Shown: one piece after another, positions 52,394-60,736 of the stretch
Layout: the number at the start of each line of letters is the position of its first letter
Position numbering within the stretch: the stretch's first letter is position 1
NCBI GenBank assembly: GCA_963738835.1
Contig: CAVTYH010000006.1
Span: 124,001 to 188,000 of the forward strand
DNA from: CAVTYH01 sp963738835
GTDB taxonomy: Bacteria > Planctomycetota > Planctomycetia > Pirellulales > JADZDJ01
Length of the DNA: 64,000 nucleotides
Direction: 5' to 3'
Program-made: the position numbers and the translations under genes
The notes under the pieces: model-generated
Database searches by the model: none
What the model saw: only the letters and a program-made list of their open reading frames with translations
Told to the model about the DNA's origin: nothing

Positions 52394-55097
52394 ATGAAAA
52401 AAATCGCTGATCAGAATTCGGGCGGCGCATCGATCGATCGTCGAACATTTTTGGGGGCGCTTGGGGCAAGCGGACTCGTTGCCGCGGCGACCCAAAACAA
52501 TGCCGGCGCCGCCGATCAGGACGCGCTGCTTGTGAACCTTACCGGCCCGAGCGTCACGCCGCTGAAAGAGTGGAAAATGCAGTCGGCGACTAAGCTCGAC
52601 ATCAAAGGCGACGCTCCGCCAGCGGCCGACGCCGCCAAGTGGTATCCGGTGACCGTTCCTTGCACCGTGCTGGCCGGTCTGGTGGAGAACGGCGAATATC
52701 CGAATTTGTACTTCGGCGAAAATTTAAAGCAGGTGCCCACCGACCGGTTCAACGGCGCGTGGTGGTACCGCAACGAATTCAAAGCGCCCCCTGACAGCGC
52801 GGGCAACCAAGTGTGGTTGTACTTCAAGGGCATCAACTATCGAGCCAACATTTGGCTGAACGGCAAGAAAATTGGCGACGCAAAAGATGTGGTCGGCACC
52901 TATCGAGATTTCGAGTTCAATATTTCCGATACACTGGACCGTAGCGGCAACAACGTGCTGCTGGTGGAAGTGCAACCGCCCAAGAAAAACGACCTCGCGA
53001 TTACCTTTGTCGATTGGGCGCCCAAGCCGCCCGATCAGAACATGGGTTTGTGGCAGGAAGTGGAATTGCGCACCAGCGGAGCTCTGGCGTTGCGGCATGC
53101 CATGGTGCAAAGCGAATTGGACGTGCCGTCGCTGAAATCGGCGCGGCTGACGGTGATGGTCGATGTCGTGAACGCCAGGGACAAGCCGACCAATGCTATA
53201 GTGAAAGCGACCATCTTTGCAGCCAATGCTGACCGCAATCAGCAGCACACGGCATCGTGCGAAGTCAAACTGGGAGCCGGCGTAAACGCGCACCGTGACC
53301 TTTACGCCGGAAAAAAATCCGGATCTTGTGATTGATAATCCGCAAGTATGGTGGCCGGCGCAATTGGGCGAGCCAAATTTATACCGCCTGGAATTGGAAG
53401 TGTGGTTCGCCGATGGCCCCAGGTCAGACCGCTTGGGCACGACCTTTGGGATTCGCAGCGTGACTTCGCGGTTGGACAACGGGCATCGGCTGTTCACGGT
53501 GAATGGCGTCGATCTGCTGATTACCGGCGGCGGTTATGCTCCCGATCTGTTGCAGCGTCGCAGTTTGCCGGACCGGCCGAACTGGCAGGAAGACAACCTG
53601 CGCGACCTGCGCGACATGAATCTGAACACCGTGCGGCTGGAAGGCAAATTGGAAGACGATGCCTTCTACGATTTGTGCGACCAGCTTGGCATTTTGTGCA
53701 TGGCCGGTTGGTGCTGCTGTTCGCCCTGGGAACAGTGGAAAAATTGGAAGGATGAACAGCACACCGTGGCCAGCGAATCGCTCCGGTACCAGATTCGCCG
53801 GGCGAGAAATCATCCGTCGATGCTGGCATGGCTCAACGGCAGCGACAGCCCGCCGCCGAAAGACGTCGAGCAGCAATATCTGGCGACCGAAGAAGAACTG
53901 AAGTGGCCTTGCCCGACGCTTTCCAGCGCCACCGCCAAAAAATCGGAAGCTTCCGAGCCAACCGGCGTGAAGATGAACGGCCCGTACAAATGGGTCCCGC
54001 CGATTTATTGGTTGACCGACAAAAAATCCGGCGGGGCATGGGGCTTCAACACCGAGGTGGGGCCAGGAGCGGTGCCGCCCCCGCTGGAAAGCTTGGAAGC
54101 TATGTTGCCCGCGGCCAATCGCTGGCCGATCGACAAAGTCTGGGATTTCCACTGCGGCACCGGCACGTTCAACAATATTCGCGATTTCAGCAAGGCGCTA
54201 GACGAACGCTTCGGCAAACCGATGGGCATCGCCGATTTCGCTTGGAAGTCGCAAGCCCAGGCCTATGAAACCATTCGGGCCATGTATGAAGGCTTCCGCG
54301 CCAACAAATGGAATGCCACTGGCGAGATTCAATGGATGTTGAACAACGCCTGGCCGTCGATGATTTGGCATCTGTACGACTATTACTTGCGGCCCGGCGG
54401 AGCGTACTTTGCCACGAAAGTGGCCTGTGAGCCTTTGCACGTGTTGTATCGCTACGACAACCGGGGCGTGGTGCTGGCGAACAATACACTGGACGAATTC
54501 AAAGGCGTAACTGTCACGGCCGATGTGTACGACATCGACAGCAAGCAGCAACATTCGCAAAGCGCGGTGTGTACAGCCGCCGCCAACGCGGCCACCACGG
54601 CCTTCACGCTGCCGGAGTCCGAAAAGATTTCGACCACGTATTTCCTGCGGCTCACGGCGACCGATTCGGCCGGCAAAGTGCGCAGCGTGAATTCGTATTG
54701 GCTCTCGACCAAGCCCGACGTGATGGATTTCAGCAAGTCCGATCAGGAAAGTTGGAATATCACGCCCTGCACGTCGTTCACCGATTACACGCAGCTTGAA
54801 AAACTGCCCAAGGTGAAATTAGAAGTCGAACCGATTCAGGGCGCAAAATCCGACCACGAAGGTTCCGCCCACGTGCGGGTGACCAATCAGTCCGACGCCA
54901 TTGCGCTGCTGGTGCGGTTGAAGCTAATGCACGGGGACAGCGGCAATCTAGAATTGCTGCCCATTTTCTGGAGCGACAATTACTTCATGTTGCTGCCAGG
55001 AGAGAAGCGTGAAATTTCCGCGCATTTTTCGCCCAAGGATTTGAAAGGCAGCCTGCCGTACGCTGTGGTGGAGTGCTTTAACAACAACCGCAGTTAA
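52394..55097 (+). CDS. GH2-family exo-beta-glucosaminidase-like glycosidase, Tat signal, frameshifted
   Basis: The start ATG 52394 is chosen to give a Tat signal: IDRRTFLGALGASGLVAAA. The GH2 sugar-binding domain includes GAWWYRNEF and YFKGINYRANIWLNG. The immunoglobulin-like and barrel domains follow after a frame change near 53290 (one extra base; AGVNA joins TVTFTPEKN). The barrel shows LNTVRLEGK, WLNGSDSPP near the acid/base position and FNTEVGPGA with the probable nucleophile Glu. This layout resembles the CsxA-like GH2 subgroup. Repaired length is 900 aa. It converges tightly with the next GH2 gene, with one base between the stops. Confidence 0.82.
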
Positions 55098-55098
55098 A

Positions 55099-58056
55099 TT
55101 ATTTTGATTTCTTCGCTTCGGTTGCTGGCGGGGCGGCGTTCTCCTGAACCTCGGGAATCGGCCCCGCTTGCGGTCCGGCTTTGAAACCGTGGCCGGTCAG
55201 GCCGGGCCACAGGGCCGTCGCTTCTTCCGGCGAGAGCTGTGTTTCCGCCGCGAATTTCTCGCCAGCCATATAATCCAAGAGCGATTTTCGCAACTGCCGC
55301 GCGGCGGGACGCGAATCGAGATTTTTTTGCAGGTCGATCGCACAAACCAGCAGCCGGCCAGCGCCAACTTTGCACTCGAAGACCACGCCCAGCTTGTAAT
55401 TGCGATTCCAATCGTCGATTGCTTGCACGATGGGCTGCAACTGCGGCGGAGCATGATCGAGATTCACGGCTCGCACGCCGCGAACCAGCTCGGCCCATTG
55501 CCAATCGCAGTTGGCCTGGGTTGGGAATTCGGCCAGCGCCGGATGCTTGATGTCGCACCACACGCCGAGCATCGCTTCCAGCTTAGGATTCATCAACCGA
55601 TTCCAAAACACCGGCACATTGTTGAGTGGCGGGCAAGTATCGTCGAGCGCTACAGCCGGCGGCAGAAACAACACTTTACCACCGCCGGCCAAACGCGTTT
55701 CCGCCTCTTTCCAATCGCTAGTCAGCAGCACGTCCGCCGGCGCAGAAGTGTCGAGCTGAGCTGGGTAGAGCCAGAAGTTCCAGTCGTTTTCGATCTTCGA
55801 GTGTTGATCCGCAGTGGCATCTTGATTCTGCAGCCCGACGACAAACTTGTATTGATGTGGTGCTGGCGATTTCGCTAGGTCAGCCGTGACATTCCCCAGC
55901 GCGGTCTTACCGATGGGAATGTCGTGCTTCGGCAGCTCGCCTTGTGCCACGACTTGGCCGTCGAGATCGACGATTCGCCAAACCGGAGTGGCGTCTGCAA
56001 TCGGTTTGGAACCGAAATGCGCGATTTCCACGGCGATATCAAACGGGTCGGACGTGGTGAACACATAGCTGTGAAATCGCGCCAGTGGCACCGTCGGGCT
56101 GCAAAACCGGCGGAATTCTTCGGCGGTCACGTAACCTTTATCACCCCAAAAGGCGTCGAGCACACCGATCAGCGCGGTGCCCTGGCCGAGATAATCGCGC
56201 AAATCGAGCAGTTGAAAACCCGCCAGCCCGGGAGTGCGCAAGTTCGCTTCGATCTCTTCTTTGTAGCAGGCCAGTTGAAAGCGGCCCGACGCCCAGGCGA
56301 AATCTTTATTTTTTTCGAGCAATCCGTGTGCGGCGGCAGAATCGCGAAAGATTTCGTAATTGCTGGGCTGCAAATAGCCGGTGAATTTTCGGATCACGTC
56401 GAAATTGGGATACGCGCACCACTGGCCGACTTCGTGCGCCACAGCGGGCATCCGCGTATTGGCGACGGCGCGGGAATAATCGCCGCCGAACCAACCGCGA
56501 TTGCCACGCGCCGCCGATGTAATATCGTACTGCGGCAAGTCCGATTGAATGTAAGCCCAGCCGGTTTTGGCGGCGTACAAGCGGCGCGGATCACGATCGT
56601 GCCACTCTTTGCACCACTGCGGCAGAACTTGTTGATAACGCCCCGCCGGTTCATTGCTAGGCGAGAACAGCACGAACGAAGGGTGATTGCCGTAGGCTTT
56701 AATCATTCGCGCGGTTTCGTCTTCCAGCATCCGCGTGATTGGCGTGCCGGGACTGAAGGGGTTCCACATGCCGGCCTCCGGCTGCAGATAGAAGCCGAGT
56801 TCGTCGGCCGCTGCGAACGCCGCTTCCGGCGGACACCAGGAGTGGAAGCGCATGTGATTCAGACCGAAATCTTTGCACTTCACGATGATCTTTTTCCACG
56901 AGTCCACGTCCGTCGCCGGATAGCCGGTGAGCGGAAAATCGCCGCCGAAGTGCGTGCCGCGTAAATTGATCTCGCGGCTGTTTAGCAACATTTGTTTATC
57001 TTTGGTGGTGATTTCGCGCAGGCCAAAGCTCACTTGCCGCTCGTCATTCGCGGGGCCACCATGAAGTTGAATCGAAAGATGTGAGAGCGCCGGCTGAAAT
57101 TCGTCCCAGAGTTGCGCGTTGTCGCCCAGCGGCACTTCCAGCTCGGCATCGCCTCCGTGGGCGTCCCAAGATACTGGCACACTTTTGCCAACACCCTCAC
57201 CCTGCCCTCTCCCCAGGGGAGAGGGTTCCACGGAAAGCGTGCCCGAACCAGATTCGCCTGTTAGGTTTCCAATCTGAACTTTCACGCGAGCCGATCTTTT
57301 CGCGACGTCCGGAAACACCTGCGCATCGTCGATCCACACCGGCGTGGTGGCCGTCAACTCGATTCGGCCGACAATGCCGTTCCAGGTTGCGCCCAGCGCA
57401 TCGGAAACGCTGTGTCCATCGGGTCGGTAGCCGGGCACTATGCTCATGCGATTGTCGGCCCGCACACTTAGCCGATGTTTTCCCGGCGTGAGAGTGCCCA
57501 GTTCGTATTCGTGCGGTGCGACCAGACTGTTGTTCGAGCCAATCTCGCGATCATCAACCCAAACCTTCGTTTCCCAGCGTGGCCGTTCCAACAGCAAGTG
57601 GATGCGTTTACCTGTGAGGTTCTCCGGAATTTCGAAATCGCGTTGATACCAGGCCACGCCCAGGTAGTGCCGCGGCGGCTGTGAAAAGTACGGCACTTTC
57701 ACATGGCCCGGCTGGGTGTACGCTTTGTATTCGGGCTTCAAATACCAGCGCATGTCACGCGGCAGGGCGGCCACCCACTTGGTATCGACGCTGATTTCAT
57801 CGCCGTAGCCTTGGGCTTGCAGGATGCCAGGCAATTGGATGCGATCGGCTAAATCACGATTGAACCATTCTTCTTTGACGCCGGCATCGTCGCGGTCGAG
57901 CGCAAACCGCCACTGACCCGCAAGTTCGATCTTTGGGAAAGCGGGTGCCTCGGGCACATTCGAACTGTCGGGATTTTGCTGCCCGAACGACAGCGGGACT
58001 GTGGCCACGGCGAGGGCGAAAAGAGTCCCGATGACAATCCATTTGAAATGCGACAT
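55099..58056 (-). CDS. GH2-family glycoside hydrolase with in-frame repeat insert
   Basis: ATG 58056 opens a signal peptide (IVIGTLFALAVATVPLSFG); 985 aa. Domain order is sugar-binding, Ig-like, TIM barrel, then a long C-terminal region with a beta-galactosidase-trimerisation-like fold. Catalytic candidates are Glu in LFSPSNEPAGR (acid/base) and Glu in HEVGQWCAYP (nucleophile). Within the second domain, around residues 275-288, the protein contains PSPLGRGQGEG, the translation of a dispersed intergenic repeat. Activity is probably beta-galactosidase or beta-glucuronidase-like; exact substrate unknown. Confidence 0.85.
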   Translation of the reverse strand: MSHFKWIVIGTLFALAVATVPLSFGQQNPDSSNVPEAPAFPKIELAGQWRFALDRDDAGVKEEWFNRDLADRIQLPGILQAQGYGDEISVDTKWVAALPRDMRWYLKPEYKAYTQPGHVKVPYFSQPPRHYLGVAWYQRDFEIPENLTGKRIHLLLERPRWETKVWVDDREIGSNNSLVAPHEYELGTLTPGKHRLSVRADNRMSIVPGYRPDGHSVSDALGATWNGIVGRIELTATTPVWIDDAQVFPDVAKRSARVKVQIGNLTGESGSGTLSVEPSPLGRGQGEGVGKSVPVSWDAHGGDAELEVPLGDNAQLWDEFQPALSHLSIQLHGGPANDERQVSFGLREITTKDKQMLLNSREINLRGTHFGGDFPLTGYPATDVDSWKKIIVKCKDFGLNHMRFHSWCPPEAAFAAADELGFYLQPEAGMWNPFSPGTPITRMLEDETARMIKAYGNHPSFVLFSPSNEPAGRYQQVLPQWCKEWHDRDPRRLYAAKTGWAYIQSDLPQYDITSAARGNRGWFGGDYSRAVANTRMPAVAHEVGQWCAYPNFDVIRKFTGYLQPSNYEIFRDSAAAHGLLEKNKDFAWASGRFQLACYKEEIEANLRTPGLAGFQLLDLRDYLGQGTALIGVLDAFWGDKGYVTAEEFRRFCSPTVPLARFHSYVFTTSDPFDIAVEIAHFGSKPIADATPVWRIVDLDGQVVAQGELPKHDIPIGKTALGNVTADLAKSPAPHQYKFVVGLQNQDATADQHSKIENDWNFWLYPAQLDTSAPADVLLTSDWKEAETRLAGGGKVLFLPPAVALDDTCPPLNNVPVFWNRLMNPKLEAMLGVWCDIKHPALAEFPTQANCDWQWAELVRGVRAVNLDHAPPQLQPIVQAIDDWNRNYKLGVVFECKVGAGRLLVCAIDLQKNLDSRPAARQLRKSLLDYMAGEKFAAETQLSPEEATALWPGLTGHGFKAGPQAGPIPEVQENAAPPATEAKKSK
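57190..57228. repeat. Dispersed palindromic repeat inside a GH2 gene
   Basis: ACCCTCACCCTGCCCTCTCC followed by CCAGGGGAGAGGG, a copy of the element at 12771-12813 and 61695-61732. It is in frame and has no stop on the coding strand. Confidence 0.68.
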
Positions 58057-58176
58057 GCTTATTAACTCCAGAATTTCGGCCGACGGTTTCGCTTGCTGTG
58101 CCGTTGCAGGTACACTATGGGGCACTGCCCCGCGTCGATCCACTCCCACCCCACGTGATTCCAGGATTCTAATCAC

Positions 58177-59622
58177 ATGCGCTCCACCAAGAAACAATTG
58201 CGTTGGATTTCATTCGCCGTGCCGTTTTTTTCCCTGTGCAGTTTTGCGCTGGCTGCCGACGAGCCGCCGACCGATTGGATCGATCCGGCCACGGGGCACC
58301 GCATTGTGCGGCTATCGCGCGAGCCGGGCACGTCGAGTTTTTATTTCCATCAAAACGGCTATACCGGCGATAAGCTGGTGGTTTCCACCCCCAACGGTTT
58401 ATCGACGATCGATTTGAAGACGCACGAAATTGTGCCGATTGTCGAAGGGCGTGTAGGACAAGTAGTTGTCGGCAACAAATCGGGCAATGTGTACTACACT
58501 CGGTTTGGCACCGGGGCGATTTATTCCACGAACGTCAACACCAAGGAAACGAAAGAGATCGGCAAGGCGCCCGGCCGCGGCGGTTCGGGTTTGGCGGTCA
58601 ATGCCGACGAGACGCTGTTGGGCGGAAGCTATGCCGAAGGTGGCGGCGATGGACGACGAGGCGCCGGACCTGGCGCCCCAAGTGGTGCGCCCGGCGGCTC
58701 AACTCCGACCCCTGCCAATGACAAGGGGGCTGCGGAAAATCGAACTCCCGCCGCGGGCGAGGCAACTCCCGGCGCCGATGCGTCTCTACCACGACCAGAA
58801 GACACGCGCGGCGGCCAAGATGCAACGCAGCAAAATGTGCGACGGTTTGCCGGACGAGAACGCGGCTTAGCCGCGCGTTTGGCCGCAAAAATTCCGATGC
58901 GGCTGTACACTGTCAATATCGCGACCGGCGAAGTCAGCACCTTCAATCCTAGCACCGATTGGCAGAACCACGTGCAATTCTCGCCCACCGATCCCACGCT
59001 GATGATGTTCTGCCACGAAGGTCCCTGGCACGATGTCGATCGGATCTGGACCATCCACACCGACGGCAGCGGGCTGAAACTGATGCACCCGCGGACCATG
59101 AAATACGAAATCGCCGGGCATGAATTTTTCGGCTACGACGGCAAGACGATCTACTACGATTTGCAAACGCCGCGCTCCGATAAGTTCTGGCTAGCCGGTG
59201 TGAACGTCGAAACCGGCGAGCGGATTCGGTACCCGATTGAACGCTCGCAGTGGTCGGTGCATTACAACCAATCGCACGACGGCAAACTGTTCGCCGGCGA
59301 TGGCGGTGGACCGGGCAGCGTGGCCAATCGCACGCCGCTGCCCGGCAACAAGCCGCTGGACCCGCCGGGCAACGGGATGTGGATGTATTTGTTCCGCCCG
59401 GTTGCCGATCATATGGAAACGATGAAAGTCGGCGATGAAACGGTGAAAGTCGGCAAGTTCGAGGCTGAAAAGCTCGTCGATCTCTCGAAGCACAATTACG
59501 AGCTGGAGCCGAACTTGACGTTTACGCCCGACAACAAATGGATCGTCTTTCGCTCGAACATGAACGGCCCAACGCATGTTTATGCGGTGGAAATCGCCAA
59601 GGCCGATGCGCCCGGCGAGTAA
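58177..59622 (+). CDS. Oligogalacturonate lyase-like (PL22) beta-propeller protein
   Basis: The 481-aa protein has a signal peptide (FFSLCSFALAA) and the PL22/OGL pattern: DPATGHRIVRLS, SSFYFHQNGYTGDK, FCHEGPWHDVDRIWTIH, EIAGHEFFGYDGKTIYYD and SVHYNQSHDG. His residues in these stretches would bind Mn and act in catalysis. OGL cleaves unsaturated digalacturonate from pectin. Unlike classical cytoplasmic OGL, this one is exported and has a Gly/Pro/Ala-rich insert of about 70 residues (roughly 150-220) in one propeller blade. It is divergent from the GH2 gene at 58056. Confidence 0.8.
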   Translation: MRSTKKQLRWISFAVPFFSLCSFALAADEPPTDWIDPATGHRIVRLSREPGTSSFYFHQNGYTGDKLVVSTPNGLSTIDLKTHEIVPIVEGRVGQVVVGNKSGNVYYTRFGTGAIYSTNVNTKETKEIGKAPGRGGSGLAVNADETLLGGSYAEGGGDGRRGAGPGAPSGAPGGSTPTPANDKGAAENRTPAAGEATPGADASLPRPEDTRGGQDATQQNVRRFAGRERGLAARLAAKIPMRLYTVNIATGEVSTFNPSTDWQNHVQFSPTDPTLMMFCHEGPWHDVDRIWTIHTDGSGLKLMHPRTMKYEIAGHEFFGYDGKTIYYDLQTPRSDKFWLAGVNVETGERIRYPIERSQWSVHYNQSHDGKLFAGDGGGPGSVANRTPLPGNKPLDPPGNGMWMYLFRPVADHMETMKVGDETVKVGKFEAEKLVDLSKHNYELEPNLTFTPDNKWIVFRSNMNGPTHVYAVEIAKADAPGE

Positions 59623-59630
59623 TGTCAATG

Positions 59631-59687
59631 TGTAGCGGCGGAGCTTGCACCGCGCTCGACGCGCCGGGCCGAGCCCGGCCGCTACAC
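59631..59687. repeat. Dispersed repeat, copy 2 (GTAGCGG...GGGCCGAGC...CCGCTACAC)
   Basis: About 57 bp just after the PL22 stop, with terminal GTAGCGG / CCGCTACAC inverted arms and a GCGCCGGGCCGAGCCCGGCC core. It matches the copy at 32721-32777. Both lie immediately 3' of genes. Confidence 0.68.
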
Positions 59688-59706
59688 AGGAGTTCGAACC
59701 GCATTA

Positions 59707-60736
59707 GTGCAGTTCCATTTTACGTATAGCGGTATCCGCAGTGCCTGAAGTAGTGGCGGCATTCGGTTTCGTTGAACTCTTCCAGAATGCGGCCACAAAG
59801 TTCCCAAAGCTTGTCGACGGTGCGTTCTGCGCCGTCGCGGAGCAGCTTCTTCAGTTTTGAAAATGCCAACTCAATGGGGTTGAGGTCGGGCGAGTAGGGT
59901 GGCAGATAACGTAGTTCAGCGCCGGCGGCTTCGATGGCTTGCCGCACGCCCTTCACTTTGTGGCTGGAGAGATTGTCCATCACCACGATGTCGCCCGGCC
60001 GGAGCGTGGGCGCCAAGTGTTGTTTGATCCACGCGAGAAAGAGGGAGCCGTTGATGGCGCCATCGACCGTCAGCGGGGCGACAAAACCTTCGGCCCGCAA
60101 GGCTCCGAGAAAGGTCGTCGTTTGCCAGCGCCCCGAGGGAGTCTTTTCGGTCAAGCGCGCGCCTTGCGGCGAGCGGCCATAGATGCGGGTCATGTTGGTT
60201 TTGGCCCAGGTTTCATCGATGAAGACGACCTGGCGTGGATCGATCGCCGCTTGGGAAGCCGCGCCACTCCAGACGCCGATCCGCCACGTCAGGACGTTCC
60301 TGCTCGGAGGCGATCAGCGTCTTTTTTTTCGCGTTCGTTCCAGCGCAGCGCAAGCGTTGCAGATCGTTTGCAGGCACACTTCTTGGCCCCGTTCCGCTTT
60401 CAGGTCGGCTTGCAGTTCGCGTAGATAAATGTCCGGCCGGGCGGCGATCTTGGCTAACAACCACTCGGCCCAAGCTTGCCACTTGGGCACGCGGGGCCGC
60501 GTCGTCTTCGCGGCAATCTGACCTTTCTCGCGACGGTGCTGCTTAATCCGCCGGACCCAAGATTCGGAGACGTCAAACCGCAACGCCACGGCTTGAGTCC
60601 CTACATTCGCATCGCACGCAGCCAGCACTTGGCTGCGAAATTCCTTCGTGTAAGCTTCCATCGACCACCTCCTTGAGATGGCCCCAGCTTAACCAGTTCG
60701 CCTAGAGGGCGCGTAGAGCCTCGGTGGAACTCGCCC
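59707..60736 (-). mobile_element. IS630-family insertion sequence with TA target sites
   Basis: About 1030 bp. The left end reads GTGCAGTTCCA and the right end, reversed, GGGCGAGTTCCA, an inverted repeat with one gap. TA dinucleotides flank both ends (59705-59706 and 60737-60738), the target duplication expected for IS630. It lies between the PL22 gene and the sugar transporter operon, and its right end falls inside the transporter gene's stop codon. Confidence 0.8.
59720..60661 (-). CDS. IS630 transposase, two-part with A-run frameshift; second shift likely damage
   Basis: The N-terminal part (115 aa, HTH with DVSESWVRRIKQHRREKG) ends RKKRR. Its last codons run over eight A (60322-60329), where a -1 slip at A-AAA-AAA continues into KKTLIASEQERPDVA. 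A second change of frame near 60262 then leads into the DDE domain: VVFIDETWAKTNM (first Asp), VVMDNLSSHK (second Asp) and SPDLNPIELAFSKLKKL (final Glu). The first shift fits programmed frameshifting known for IS elements. The second fits an extra base, either assembly error or inactivating damage. Confidence 0.82.
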
